From: Aquimarina macrocephali JAMB N27
GTDB taxonomy: Bacteria > Bacteroidota > Bacteroidia > Flavobacteriales > Flavobacteriaceae
DNA: 64,000 nt
Direction: 5' to 3'
NCBI RefSeq assembly: GCF_000520995.1
Contig: NZ_JACA01000026.1
Location: 96,374 to 160,373 of the forward strand
Shown here: piece by piece, positions 16,385-26,506 of the stretch
Layout: the number at the start of each line of letters is the position of its first letter
Position numbering within the stretch: the stretch's first letter is position 1
The notes under the pieces: model-generated
The model's database searches: none
What the model saw: the letters and a program-made list of their open reading frames with translations, nothing else
What the model was told of the DNA's origin: nothing
Made by a program: the position numbers and the translations under genes

Positions 16385-16927
16385 TCTAATTCTATAATAT
16401 AATGATCATAAAAATAAAACATAAAATAATCAGAGAATACGTAGGTATAGTACATCTGATATTTTTATTAAAGCCCCTTTTTAGATTCCCCTTTCCAAAT
16501 GTATCCGGGTTACATTATATATACATCTGGGAAGATATAGTAATAGTACCTAAATCTGTCTAAAAATAAGTCGGTTGTTTTACGGTTAGGTAGTATTTAC
16601 TATTTTATGTTAAGCCCTCTAAAGCTAGCTTTAGAGGGCTTTTCTTTATTTCATTACAAAGTTTAATATTTTATTTTTAAGATCAAATTTCCAATACTTT
16701 TGCTTTGTATACTTCAAAATAAAATATTGTCCTTATAAATTATAAAAACATTAATATTCACATTATCAGAAACATCTGTAACCATTCCTATAGTTCATTG
16801 AGAAAATAATACGAGCAAGGTTTGAGGTTTCTCAACTATGATAAAAAGAAAATTATTTTATTGAAGCTAATTCCAAACAGAGAATTACAAATCATTTTGT
16901 AACTTTAAGTAGAATTAACCAGTACGT
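16385..16927. other. 543-bp gene-free region with an orphan terminator
   Basis: No coding frame is convincing on either strand. A perfect terminator palindrome sits at 16612-16641, 228 bp past the end of yeiH. The stretch 16470-16611 before it could be a long 3' leader of yeiH or a separate small RNA, but I see no clear -7 motif to decide. Confidence 0.4.
16612..16641 (+). terminator. Strong intrinsic terminator
   Basis: A 30-bp perfect palindrome (AAGCCCTCTAAAGCT and its complement) is followed by TTCTTTATTT. It stands well away from any coding region. Confidence 0.75.
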
Positions 16928-19132
16928 ATGTCTTTAACTTTAGAAAAATTTGGAATCTCATCAGAAAAAACATTACTATTTCTTTTTATTCTAAAAAAAA
17001 ATGGAGAAATAATTTCTTTCAATAATAGGTGTGAACTATTATTTCCTCTGGATAAAAATAAAATCGAAGGAAAGCTCATTACCGATTTTATAATTGATAA
17101 TGATGTATCAGTGTTTTTAAATTCGGTATCTGGTTTATCTGATGACAACCCACTCATCAATATATCTTTAAACTTCCCTACCGAAAAACTAGGAGTTATC
17201 TCAATAAAATTTGATTTCAAACTACATAATAATTTAATTTATGCAACAGGAATAGATACTACAGAAGAATATAAAGAACATAGAGCGTTATTAACTATTT
17301 CAAAGCTTGCCAAAACAGGTGCCTGGTATTTTAATCCCAAGAATAATGAAATGTACTGGTCTGATGGTTGTTACTTAATAAACGAACTAAGTTCCTGTAC
17401 TCCTATAACAAGGGAAAAGGAAATTAGCTTTTACCCCAAAGATGCCAGAGTAAGAATAAAAAGTTTCCTTGATAACCTCATCAAAGACAAAGAAACTTAT
17501 GAGTATACAGAAAAAATTATTACTGAAAAAGGAAATGAAAAATGGGTTAAAGTTGTAGGACAACCCGTTATTTATAAAGATGAGGTTGTATATGTAAACG
17601 GAACTATTACGGATGTTACAGATCGGTACAATTATATTGAAAAGCTAAAATATAGCGAAGAAACCAAACATTTGGCTTTAAAAGGCATACAATCTGGATT
17701 GTTTGATTATCATGTTAAAAGGAATGAAGTTTTTTATAGTTCAGATTTTAAAAAAATGCTGGGATTACCTCTGGATCAGGATTTTGTAGCAGAAGAAGAG
17801 TTTAGAAAAATGATACACCCAGATGATGTAGAAAAAATGCTTACTAGGCGATATGATAACTTTAATCAAGATGATAATTACTATTATAATTACTATCGAC
17901 TTAAGCATATTAATGAAGGGTACCGACATTATGAAGTGTACGGTTTCAAAAGAAAAAATTCAAAAGGAGAAACAACCCGAATGATTGGTAATTTGATCGA
18001 TGTTCATCAAAAAAAGATCAATGAAAAAACTATTGTAGAAAGTAAAAATCGATTGCAGGCAATCGTTAACAATGGATTTGCATATACAATTTTGTTAGAC
18101 ACCAAAGGGACAATTCTAATGACTGATGAGAAATCTGTAAAAATTATAAATAGAGATTTTAATGTAAATCCAAACGAAGTGTCTTGCCGTTTTATAGATG
18201 TTATGCCTCTTAATTTCAAAAATTCCTTTGCTCATGAATTTAATGAAGCTCTAAAAGGAAATATTGTAAAAAAAGAAATAGAACGCATTACTTACAAAGG
18301 TGATTTGCAATGGCTTGAAGCCAAATACACTCCTGTTTTTGACCAAGGAAAAACGGTAAACTCTGTTCTTGTTAGTTTTCTGGATATCACAGAACGAAAA
18401 TTAGCAGAAATCGCAATTAAAGAATCACATATTAAAGAACAAGAGTTAAATAGCCTTAAATCAAATATATTATCCAATTTTAGTCATGAAATAAGAACTC
18501 CGCTAAATGGTATAATGACTGTGAGTAAACTATTACTGGACGAGGAAAAACCCGACGAAAGAGAAAAACTCCTGGAATATTTGGAAGAAAGTAAAAACAG
18601 ACTTCTGAATACAATCAACAACTTATCTAATTTTAGCGAAATAGAAGCTATAAAAAAGAACATAAACGTACAAAAATTAGACATTAACTATACTATAGAA
18701 ACTTCGCATAGAGAATATAAACATATGGCAGAAGCAAAGGAATTAACCTATCAATTAGAACTTGATAAGACCAGTCCCCAGGTTAGAATTGATAAAGATT
18801 TATTTAGAGCTGCAATAAACAATATTATCCATAACGCCATTAAATACACTAACAAGGGAAGTATAATTATTAAAGTTAATTCTAAAAATTCAAAAAATAA
18901 TGTTTATATTTCAATAACTGATACTGGAATTGGAATAGACAACGAAAATCTTAAGAAAATTTTTGATCCTTTCATGCAAGAAAGTATCGGTATGAGTCGT
19001 AAATATGAAGGAACCGGTATTGGCCTAAGCTTATCTAAGCGATATATTGAAATCCTGGATGGGAAAATAGAAGTAAAAAGTGAAATAGGTAAGGGTACCG
19101 AGTTTAATATTATAATTCCAAAATGCCTATGA
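16928..19132 (+). CDS. Multi-PAS sensor histidine kinase
   Basis: The 734-residue soluble protein (no membrane segment) has several PAS/PAC modules between about 10 and 505, marked by NGTITDVTDRYNYIEKL, RMIGNLIDVHQKKI and VLVSFLDITERKLAE. The HisKA box carries phospho-acceptor H520 in NFSHEIRTPLNG, and the HATPase domain has NIIHNAIKYTNKG, DTGIGID and EGTGIGLSLSKR. It is a cytoplasmic sensor kinase; the signal is unknown. The final codons overlap the start of a receiver gene by 10 bp, so the two are translationally coupled and probably work together. Confidence 0.92.
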   Translation: MSLTLEKFGISSEKTLLFLFILKKNGEIISFNNRCELLFPLDKNKIEGKLITDFIIDNDVSVFLNSVSGLSDDNPLINISLNFPTEKLGVISIKFDFKLHNNLIYATGIDTTEEYKEHRALLTISKLAKTGAWYFNPKNNEMYWSDGCYLINELSSCTPITREKEISFYPKDARVRIKSFLDNLIKDKETYEYTEKIITEKGNEKWVKVVGQPVIYKDEVVYVNGTITDVTDRYNYIEKLKYSEETKHLALKGIQSGLFDYHVKRNEVFYSSDFKKMLGLPLDQDFVAEEEFRKMIHPDDVEKMLTRRYDNFNQDDNYYYNYYRLKHINEGYRHYEVYGFKRKNSKGETTRMIGNLIDVHQKKINEKTIVESKNRLQAIVNNGFAYTILLDTKGTILMTDEKSVKIINRDFNVNPNEVSCRFIDVMPLNFKNSFAHEFNEALKGNIVKKEIERITYKGDLQWLEAKYTPVFDQGKTVNSVLVSFLDITERKLAEIAIKESHIKEQELNSLKSNILSNFSHEIRTPLNGIMTVSKLLLDEEKPDEREKLLEYLEESKNRLLNTINNLSNFSEIEAIKKNINVQKLDINYTIETSHREYKHMAEAKELTYQLELDKTSPQVRIDKDLFRAAINNIIHNAIKYTNKGSIIIKVNSKNSKNNVYISITDTGIGIDNENLKKIFDPFMQESIGMSRKYEGTGIGLSLSKRYIEILDGKIEVKSEIGKGTEFNIIIPKCL

Positions 19133-19506
19133 ATGTTCTCTACGTAGAAGATAATAAGATAAATGCAATGGTAATGGATAAAATGTTATCCAGAAACGAT
19201 TCAAATGTTATCATTGCAGAAAATGGTTCACAAGCACTTAAAGTTGTGAAAGAAGAAATGCTTGATCTTATCCTGGTTGATATTAACCTGGGACTTAATC
19301 AAATGGATGGCTGTGAATTACTTCAAAGATTCCGTAAGTTGGAAATTCTTAAAAACATCCCTGTTTTTGCAGTAACTGCCTATGCTATGCCAGGAGATGA
19401 GCAACGTTTTATCAATATCGGGTTTGATAATTATTTCTCAAAGCCTGTAAATTTTGATCAACTTTTATCGGTAATATCAGAAATAGGTACATCCCAACCT
19501 ACATAA
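19123..19506 (+). CDS. Single-domain response regulator (CheY-like)
   Basis: The 127-residue protein is a lone receiver: E9-D10 of the acidic pocket, phospho-acceptor D53 (LILVDINLG), T85 in FAVTAYA and K107 in YFSKPVNF. There is no output domain, as in the C-terminal receiver of hybrid kinases. It overlaps the preceding kinase gene by 10 bp, so the pair looks like a split hybrid kinase. Its phosphotransfer partner beyond that kinase is not seen. Confidence 0.9.
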   Translation: MPMNVLYVEDNKINAMVMDKMLSRNDSNVIIAENGSQALKVVKEEMLDLILVDINLGLNQMDGCELLQRFRKLEILKNIPVFAVTAYAMPGDEQRFINIGFDNYFSKPVNFDQLLSVISEIGTSQPT

Positions 19507-19548
19507 TTACAGAAATAACTATTATAAAAATCAAAAACTATATTTTGA

Positions 19549-20658
19549 TTATCTAATCTGGTTAAATCGTATCCCTAGTTGTTTTTCGAGTTCTCTTATA
19601 ACCTGTACTTCTGATTTGGTTATTAAAGCCAAAGATAGGCCTGTTTTTCCTGCTCTAGCTGTTCTACCACTTCTATGTGTATAATATTCTATTTGATCTG
19701 GTAATTGAAAATGTGCAACAAAAGCCAAATTAGCAACATCAATACCTCTTGCGGCAACATCTGTGGACACCAGTAATTGTAAAGTTTTTTTTCTAAAAGC
19801 TCTCATTACCTTATCCCTATCTTTTTGTGTCATTTCTCCTTCGAGAAGACCTACTTCATAATTTTTAGCTTTCAGTTGTTTATGAAGTGTACGAGCAGCA
19901 GCTTTAGTTCTTGTAAAAATAATTCCCCTACCCTCTTTTTGTGTTTTCAGAAAATACGTAAGCGTATCTAATTTGTTAATCTCATCACCTACTACAAATT
20001 GATGATCTATACCTTTATTAACAGCTTCATCTTTATCAATACTTATTTGTACTGCGCTTTTACTAACATAAGAATTAATAATTTCGTTGAGAGAAGATGG
20101 CATCGTTGCAGAAAAAAGCCAAACATTTCTATTTCCTTTGGTTTTGGACAAAATTGTAGTAAGATCTTTCTTAAATCCCATACTTAACATTTCATCCGCT
20201 TCATCCATAACCAATGTTTTGATCTCAGAAATATCAACCGCTTTCCTATTAATTAAATCTATAAGTCTGCCGGGTGTTGCTACAATGATATGTGTAGGTC
20301 TTTTTAATCTCGAAAGCTGTCTTTCAATTTTTTCACCACCATATACCGATTCGGTAAAAATCTTATCCGTATACTTTGTGAACTTAAAAAGTTGTTTTGC
20401 TATCTGTTGACCCAATTCGCGAGTAGGAGCTAAAACCAAGGCCTGTACATGTTTTTTAGAAGGATTAATCTGGGATAATAACGGAATTCCAAAAGCTGCA
20501 GTTTTTCCTGTTCCAGTTTGAGCTTTCCCAATAAAATCGGTCCGTTGACTCATTAAAACAGGAATTGCCTGTTCTTGAATCTTTGTAGGAACTGTAATTC
20601 CCATCTCTTTAAGACCTTTATTAAGATCTTTGGGTACTCCTAACTCTAAAAACGTCAT
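19549..20658 (-). CDS. DEAD-box RNA helicase
   Basis: The 369-residue protein holds both RecA-like domains: Q motif (PTKIQEQAIP), motif I AQTGTGKT (46-53), motif II DEAD (152-155), SAT (183-185), and motif VI HRSGRTARAG. It ends soon after the helicase core, with no RNA-binding tail such as the DbpA domain, so it is a minimal RhlE/DeaD-type enzyme. Roles are RNA remodelling in ribosome assembly, decay or cold response. It converges on the receiver gene at 19506. Confidence 0.93.
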   Translation of the reverse strand: MTFLELGVPKDLNKGLKEMGITVPTKIQEQAIPVLMSQRTDFIGKAQTGTGKTAAFGIPLLSQINPSKKHVQALVLAPTRELGQQIAKQLFKFTKYTDKIFTESVYGGEKIERQLSRLKRPTHIIVATPGRLIDLINRKAVDISEIKTLVMDEADEMLSMGFKKDLTTILSKTKGNRNVWLFSATMPSSLNEIINSYVSKSAVQISIDKDEAVNKGIDHQFVVGDEINKLDTLTYFLKTQKEGRGIIFTRTKAAARTLHKQLKAKNYEVGLLEGEMTQKDRDKVMRAFRKKTLQLLVSTDVAARGIDVANLAFVAHFQLPDQIEYYTHRSGRTARAGKTGLSLALITKSEVQVIRELEKQLGIRFNQIR

Positions 20659-20747
20659 ACATATCTGATTTAAGTTGCAAAAGTAATTGAATATCTATTC
20701 ATAATTCAACTTAATCAGAAAATAACCAGCATAATTATTAAATCCTA

Positions 20748-21143
20748 TTAACAAGCAATACTCATGAAATAGTCAAAGAGTTGCTTTTTCATAGTTAATC
20801 CCTTTTTATGAAAATGAGATTTATTCATACAAAAACCGCCAGAGCAGTTAAAATCAGATCCTTCATCAGAGAAAATGATATCCAACAAAACTACTTCATT
20901 GGCATGATCATGATCATGCTCTAAATGATGATGTTCGGTTTCAACGATATTAAAATCGTAAGAAAAAACCTTCTTTTTAGTACATGTTTGATTTTGGATC
21001 AAGATAGGATGATCAGAAAGAAAAGAAAATATATTTTCCTGTTCGTGATTAGAATGATTGATGGTAGTACTAGATTGAGAATTAGCTAGATTAGCAATTA
21101 ACAAAAAAACCAGTATAAGAGGATAGCGTAAAAGTTTATTCAT
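20748..21143 (-). CDS. Exported His/Cys-rich small protein
   Basis: The 131-residue protein has a signal peptide (about 1-22, ending LANSQ) and a mature part with HHHLEHDHDH (71-80), further histidines near residues 30-33, 45 and 110-112, and cysteines at 54, 100, 105 and 131, the last being the C-terminal residue. This composition suggests metal binding in the periplasm, but I recognise no family. It stands alone between the helicase and DUF72 genes on the same strand. The function is unknown. Confidence 0.6.
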   Translation of the reverse strand: MNKLLRYPLILVFLLIANLANSQSSTTINHSNHEQENIFSFLSDHPILIQNQTCTKKKVFSYDFNIVETEHHHLEHDHDHANEVVLLDIIFSDEGSDFNCSGGFCMNKSHFHKKGLTMKKQLFDYFMSIAC

Positions 21144-21355
21144 ACAATTGATATTTTAGGGACCATGAAGTAATCGTAATCGAATTCAAAACAATAATAT
21201 TAAGTAATTTCCTACAACATTGATTTTAAATTCATCGGCAAAGTACACATATGTTCGCTAAAAAGCAATAAAAACTAAACTTTTAACATTTATAAAAGTA
21301 AGGTAATACCATCAAATCGTATGTAAAGCCTATCAAATAGCTCCACATCTCTATG

Positions 21356-22246
21356 TTAAAACAATTTGAGGTCGTCTGATAAATGGTTAGGCAAACCTAA
21401 TTGGGTTCCTATATGAGCATTCAATTCTTTAATGAAATACTTAGAAAGTAAAGGCGATTCTACTTCTAGGTTTTGATGCACAAAAAAGTGTATCTGGTTA
21501 ATTCCCTGATCTTTCCAGGTAGAAAGTCTCTTTACCCAATCGTCTAGCCTTGTATAATCTGTTTCATGATTTGCTCCAACATACCTTACAAAAGCTTCAT
21601 CATTGGTTAAACGCATGTGCAGTAAATCTCTTCTACCCGCTGTGTCTGTAATGATATTCGATATATTGTTACTTTCAAGAAGACTATATAACTCATCGGC
21701 TACCACTAAATCATTAAACCAATCTGTATGCCTAAACTCTACCGCCAGACGTATTTCTTTAGGCCACTTTTCTATAAATCGAATAACTCTGTCAAAATTT
21801 TTAGGAGCAAAATTACCATGCATCTGTAAAAATATAGTTCCTAACTTTTCTTTTAGGTGAATTACATTAGATAGGTATTCATCAACATAAGGCTCTACAT
21901 CTTCATTTAATCTTTTTAGATGAGAAATATTCTGTACAAGTTTTGGGAAAAACTTAAATCCCTCCGGAGTTTTATCGTACCATTTTTTGAATTGATCTTC
22001 AGGAAAAATCCTATAAAATGTAGCATTCAATTCGATACTATTAAACTGCCTCGAATAATACTCTAGTTCATCTTTGGTTCCCCTGGGATAAAACCCTTTT
22101 AAATCTTGTCTATTCCATTTGGCACAGCCAACATAAGTCGATAAACTTTCTTTAGCTGTAGTATTTAAAATTCTTACCGTATCCTTATGATCTTCTGGTA
22201 AGCTAAAATCTATGATATCAGGATATTCTACTTTGCCAAATTTCAT
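21356..22246 (-). CDS. DUF72 family protein
   Basis: The 296-residue protein has the DUF72 TIM-barrel-like pattern: YVGCAKWNRQDLKGFYPRG near 39-57, LEYYSRQFNSIELNATFYR, FKFFPKLVQNISH, LGTIFLQMHGNF, LAVEFRHTDWF and IHFFVHQNLE. The family has a known fold but no firmly assigned reaction. It is cytoplasmic, with no signal or membrane segment. The gene is monocistronic as far as seen, divergent from the LolA-like gene that follows. Confidence 0.88.
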   Translation of the reverse strand: MKFGKVEYPDIIDFSLPEDHKDTVRILNTTAKESLSTYVGCAKWNRQDLKGFYPRGTKDELEYYSRQFNSIELNATFYRIFPEDQFKKWYDKTPEGFKFFPKLVQNISHLKRLNEDVEPYVDEYLSNVIHLKEKLGTIFLQMHGNFAPKNFDRVIRFIEKWPKEIRLAVEFRHTDWFNDLVVADELYSLLESNNISNIITDTAGRRDLLHMRLTNDEAFVRYVGANHETDYTRLDDWVKRLSTWKDQGINQIHFFVHQNLEVESPLLSKYFIKELNAHIGTQLGLPNHLSDDLKLF

Positions 22247-22404
22247 GCACCTGGTTTTTTATATTTATTTGATGAAAATTAATTAAAAAATTAAGACCTT
22301 GGGTAATTACTTCACCCTTATTACTATAAAAGATTAAAAAAAGTGTAACAAAAATATAACTCGATTGACTAACTATTACAACAACATCATAAAAATCACA
22401 ACTA

Positions 22405-23142
22405 ATGAATGCTTTAAAATCTATTACAGTAGCTCTTGTATTAGCTATCTCAACATCATTTTATGCACAAACTGCAGATGAAATAGTTAATAATTACTTA
22501 GAAAATACAGGAGGAAAAGAAAATTGGGAAAAACTAGAAGGCATTACTATGAAAGGAGTAATGAAAATGCAGGGGATGGAAATTCCTTTTGAACAAGTTA
22601 TGATGAAAGATGGGCGCCAGTCTACCACTATTGAATTACAAGGAAACAAGATGATCTGGGCAGCATATGACGGAAAAGTCTCATGGTCTAGAAATCAACA
22701 AACTATGGAAGCTGAAAAAAGCGACAATGAAGCCACAGAAAATATGAAGAAGCAAATGAAAGATTGGCCTTCTCCATTTTTAAATTATAAAGAAAAAGGA
22801 TATGCCATAGAGCTTATTGGTAATGAAACTGTAGATGGAACCGATACCTTTAAAATAAAGGTAACCAAAGATCCTATTACGGTTAATGGTGAATCACAAC
22901 CTAATATTTCTCATTACTATTTTGATACCGAAAATTTTGTACCTATTATAATTGAAGAAGAAATTCAGGAAGGTCCAATGAAGGGTCAGAAAATAAAAAT
23001 GTCTATTAGCGATTATCAGGAAGTAGAAGGATTATACTTCCCATTCTCACAAAGTAGTCAATTCCAAAGTATGGATTTTAAGGAGTTCAATCTCAATCCA
23101 GAAGTAGAAACTACATTATTCGCTTTCCCAGAAGGAAAATAA
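22405..23142 (+). CDS. Outer membrane lipoprotein-sorting (LolA-like) protein
   Basis: The 245-residue protein has a signal peptide (about 1-21, SFYAQ) and a LolA/LppX-type half-barrel pattern: ADEIVNNYLENTGG at the mature start, MKGVMKMQGMEIPFEQVMMKDG, VDGTDTFKIKVT and HYYFDTENFVPII. Such proteins bind lipid or lipoprotein acyl chains in the periplasm or act as chaperones. It sits 66 bp upstream of the large sortilin-type protein, with an intrinsic terminator between them. Confidence 0.75.
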   Translation: MNALKSITVALVLAISTSFYAQTADEIVNNYLENTGGKENWEKLEGITMKGVMKMQGMEIPFEQVMMKDGRQSTTIELQGNKMIWAAYDGKVSWSRNQQTMEAEKSDNEATENMKKQMKDWPSPFLNYKEKGYAIELIGNETVDGTDTFKIKVTKDPITVNGESQPNISHYYFDTENFVPIIIEEEIQEGPMKGQKIKMSISDYQEVEGLYFPFSQSSQFQSMDFKEFNLNPEVETTLFAFPEGK

Positions 23143-23153
23143 ACACAAATCAT

Positions 23154-23184
23154 AATCCCCAAATTAAAAACTTGGGGATTTTTT
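23154..23184 (+). terminator. Terminator between LolA-like and sortilin-type genes
   Basis: AATCCCCAA (23154-23162) and TTGGGGATT (23172-23180) form a stem followed by a T run. Confidence 0.75.
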
Positions 23185-23208
23185 ATTCTAAATTAACAAC
23201 CAGTAATT

Positions 23209-26200
23209 ATGAACAAACAATTTATAATTGCAAGCTTGGCTATACTCTTTTCCATACACTTGCAAGCACAAGAAGTTGTTCTAAAAGGCAAAGAATTATT
23301 CGGAAACCTTGAAGCACGACAAATCGGACCCGCACTCATGAGTGGTCGAATTATAGACTTAGAAAATCACCCTACTAATGATAAAATACTATACGCCGGT
23401 ACTGCTGGTGGTGGGGTTTGGAAATCCTCGAATGGAGGAGCAAGCTTCTCCTCTGTATTTGATGATCATGCACAATCAATAGGAGTAGTAAAGATTGATC
23501 CCAACGATCCAGACAATACCATTTGGGTAGGAACGGGTGAAATATGGACCAGAAACAGTGTTTCTATCGGTGATGGTTTATACAAATCCACAGATGGTGG
23601 TGCGAACTGGAAAAAAATGAGGTTTGAAAATTCAGAACGAATTGGTAGTATAGAAATTAACCCAAACAACTCTAATGAAGTCTATGTAGGAGTCTTAGGA
23701 GCATTATGGGGAGATAGTGAAGACAGAGGAGTATACAAAACAATAGATGGAGGAAAAACCTGGGAAAAAATACTTTACATTAATGAGAAAACGGGAGTCA
23801 ATGATCTTATAATGGATCCCAAAGATCCTAATACGCTCTATGCTGCAATGTGGGAGTTTAGAAGGACTGCATGGGGATTTAATTCTGGAGGACCTAGTAG
23901 TGCACTGTACAAATCTACAGATGCAGGAAAAACATGGAATAAAATCCACAATGGCTTTCCTAAAGGTGATCTGGGTAGATTTGCATTGGCAATAGCACCT
24001 TCAAACTCTAAAATAGTATATGCTGTTGTAGAAAGCAAAGAAGATAAAGGACTATATCGTTCTGATGATGCAGGAGCCAATTGGAAATTATTAAATGGAG
24101 ATTTTGGCTTAGTCGTGAGACCTTTCTATTTCGCTAGAATAGTTGTAGATCCAAAAAACCCGGATATTCTGGTTAAAGGAGGATTGTTTGGTTCTATCTC
24201 TAGAGATGGAGGAAAGACATTCAAAAACTTGGGGAACATGCATGCAGATATACATGATATTGTTTTTGACATCAACAATTCAGACAGAATGTATGTAGGA
24301 ACCGATGGTGGAGTCTACAGAAGCTGGGATGGTGGATCAACAATGGATATGGTGGATAATTTACCTATTTCTCAATTCTATCATATTAGTGTAGATAATG
24401 AAGAACCCTATAATATTTATGGTGGTCTGCAAGATAATGGTTCCTGGTGGGGGCCATCTTCTTCTCCAGGAGGTATAGAAGCTCGTGACTGGAATCGTGT
24501 TGGATATGGAGATGGATTTAGAGTATTAAAACACCCTGCCAAGAATATTATATATTCTGAAATGCAAGGAGCACAAAATGTTTGGAGATATGATGTAAAC
24601 AAGAATTACACCAAAAATGTTGCCCCTTTACCTATTAAGGGAGAGGCAGATTTACGCTTTAACTGGAACGCTCCAATGGCTGTGAGTAATCATCAACCAG
24701 ATCGGTTTTATATGGGTAGCCAATTCCTTCATGTAAGTGAAGATATGGGCGATAACTGGAAAAAAATATCACCAGACCTAACCACCAATGATCCTACAAA
24801 GCAAGATAAAGAATCAGGAGGTATCTCTACAGATAAATCGGGAGCCGAAACTCACACTACAATTTTTACAATTGCAGAGTCCCCGATTGATCAAAAGGTA
24901 ATTTGGGTAGGAACCGATGATGGTAATATACAGGTTACACAGGATGGCGGAGCGACCTGGACCAATACAGTAGGTAATATTCAAGGAGTACCAAAAAATA
25001 CCTGGGTATATCACATAGAAGCTAGTTCACATAATAAAGGGACAGCATATGCTGTGTTTGATGGTCATGCATCGGGAGATATGAATACCTATGTATATAA
25101 AACATCAGATTTTGGAAAAACATGGAAATCCCTTGTGACAGACGAGATTATAGGGTTTGCAAGAAACATTCAGGAAGATTATGTAAATGAAGATTTACTA
25201 TACTTAGGTACCGAGTTTGGATTGTTTATATCCATAAATGGGGGTAAAAACTGGTCTCGTTTTACCAATAATATGCCTGCTGCTGCGGTGCATTTTATTG
25301 ATCTACAGAAAAAAACTAATGATCTGGTATTAGGGACCCACGGTAGAGGTGTTATTATTATTGATGATATCTCTCCTCTAAGGCAAATAAACCAACAAGT
25401 TCTTGTTAAAGATGTTCACTTTTTTGATACCAAACCCTCAATAATCAAAGAAGAAGGTGGTTTTGGTGGCGGAAGCACAGAACTTCAATTTATAGGTGAT
25501 AACCCAAGCTCTTCTGCAAAAGTTATCTACTACCTCAAAAAGAGGCATACTTTTGGAAAAATGACACTATCTGTCCAGGATCAAAATGGTAATGAGATAG
25601 TAAGCCTTGTTCCCGGAAAAGCTAAAGGGATTAATATAGTAACCTGGAATTTCAGAAAAAAAGGACCTAAAGTAGCTGCAGGAAAAACATTTACCTTTGG
25701 TGGATTCACTGCTCCAAGAGTTTCTGCTGGGACTTATAAAATAGTGCTTAAAAAAGGTAAGAAACAATATGAAAGTGCGATAACATTATTAAATGATCCT
25801 ACCTCATTAATTTCAGAAAAAGACAGAATTACTCATAATAAAACGACGCAAGAGTTATTTAATGACATGGAAGATCTGGCATATCTGGTTCATAAAATTG
25901 ATCAAAATATAAAGAAGTCCGAAGCAGTATTAAAAAAAGATCCGGCTTCGCAAAAAGTTACTTCTGCCGTTATTAAGGAACTAAATACCTTAAAAGAAAC
26001 TCTGGTAGTAACCACGGGTGATAATTATGTTGATGAAGCTGAACCCCAGCTGAGAGAAAAATTATCTGATTTATATGGTGAAGTGGCAGAGCAATTCGAG
26101 AAACCTTCATTTGCTCAATTAGAAAATCAGGAAGTATTAGAAACAAGATTAAATGAAGCTAAAACTGCATACGAGAAAATCAATGGTAAGCAGGTAGCTA

Positions 26201-26277
26201 AACTTAATAAATATCTTGAAAAAGCAGGGAACACTCCTGTCAAAATTTTAAGTAAAGAAGAATTCTTAAAAAAATAA
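23209..26277 (+). CDS. Secreted VPS10/sortilin-type Asp-box propeller protein
   Basis: The 1022-residue protein has a signal peptide (ILFSIHLQAQ). Most of residues 30-730 is made of repeats of Asp-box character, such as KSSNGGASF, KSTDGGANW, KTIDGGKTW, RSDDAGANW, ISRDGGKTF and TQDGGATW, as in sortilin/VPS10 ten-bladed propellers and glycosidase-like exoproteins. A beta-rich segment and a helical tail (about 880-1020) follow. Flavobacterial members are annotated as glycosyl hydrolases, but no catalytic set is visible, so binding may be its role. No type IX sorting domain is seen at the C-terminus. Confidence 0.82.
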   Translation: MNKQFIIASLAILFSIHLQAQEVVLKGKELFGNLEARQIGPALMSGRIIDLENHPTNDKILYAGTAGGGVWKSSNGGASFSSVFDDHAQSIGVVKIDPNDPDNTIWVGTGEIWTRNSVSIGDGLYKSTDGGANWKKMRFENSERIGSIEINPNNSNEVYVGVLGALWGDSEDRGVYKTIDGGKTWEKILYINEKTGVNDLIMDPKDPNTLYAAMWEFRRTAWGFNSGGPSSALYKSTDAGKTWNKIHNGFPKGDLGRFALAIAPSNSKIVYAVVESKEDKGLYRSDDAGANWKLLNGDFGLVVRPFYFARIVVDPKNPDILVKGGLFGSISRDGGKTFKNLGNMHADIHDIVFDINNSDRMYVGTDGGVYRSWDGGSTMDMVDNLPISQFYHISVDNEEPYNIYGGLQDNGSWWGPSSSPGGIEARDWNRVGYGDGFRVLKHPAKNIIYSEMQGAQNVWRYDVNKNYTKNVAPLPIKGEADLRFNWNAPMAVSNHQPDRFYMGSQFLHVSEDMGDNWKKISPDLTTNDPTKQDKESGGISTDKSGAETHTTIFTIAESPIDQKVIWVGTDDGNIQVTQDGGATWTNTVGNIQGVPKNTWVYHIEASSHNKGTAYAVFDGHASGDMNTYVYKTSDFGKTWKSLVTDEIIGFARNIQEDYVNEDLLYLGTEFGLFISINGGKNWSRFTNNMPAAAVHFIDLQKKTNDLVLGTHGRGVIIIDDISPLRQINQQVLVKDVHFFDTKPSIIKEEGGFGGGSTELQFIGDNPSSSAKVIYYLKKRHTFGKMTLSVQDQNGNEIVSLVPGKAKGINIVTWNFRKKGPKVAAGKTFTFGGFTAPRVSAGTYKIVLKKGKKQYESAITLLNDPTSLISEKDRITHNKTTQELFNDMEDLAYLVHKIDQNIKKSEAVLKKDPASQKVTSAVIKELNTLKETLVVTTGDNYVDEAEPQLREKLSDLYGEVAEQFEKPSFAQLENQEVLETRLNEAKTAYEKINGKQVAKLNKYLEKAGNTPVKILSKEEFLKK

Positions 26278-26299
26278 ACTAAAAAACATCTTGTTGCAT

Positions 26300-26328
26300 A
26301 AAAGCCCTCTATAATAGGGGGCTTTTAT
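26300..26328 (+). terminator. Terminator after the Asp-box protein
   Basis: AAAGCCCTCTAT and ATAGGGGGCTTT form a stem with one G-T pair, followed by T-rich sequence. Confidence 0.7.
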
Positions 26329-26506
26329 TATATATAACTTATTGTTTAGGTAATGTAACAGAAAAATAAAAAGATTAGATTAGTATAACAAAACATCCCA
26401 TATAATATATGTAACTCTATTATTGTTTATAAGTCGTTTAAAACTCTAATCACCATCTTGATTTTTGAGCACAACAAATACTTATTTTTAGTAAACCTTC
26501 TTTATT

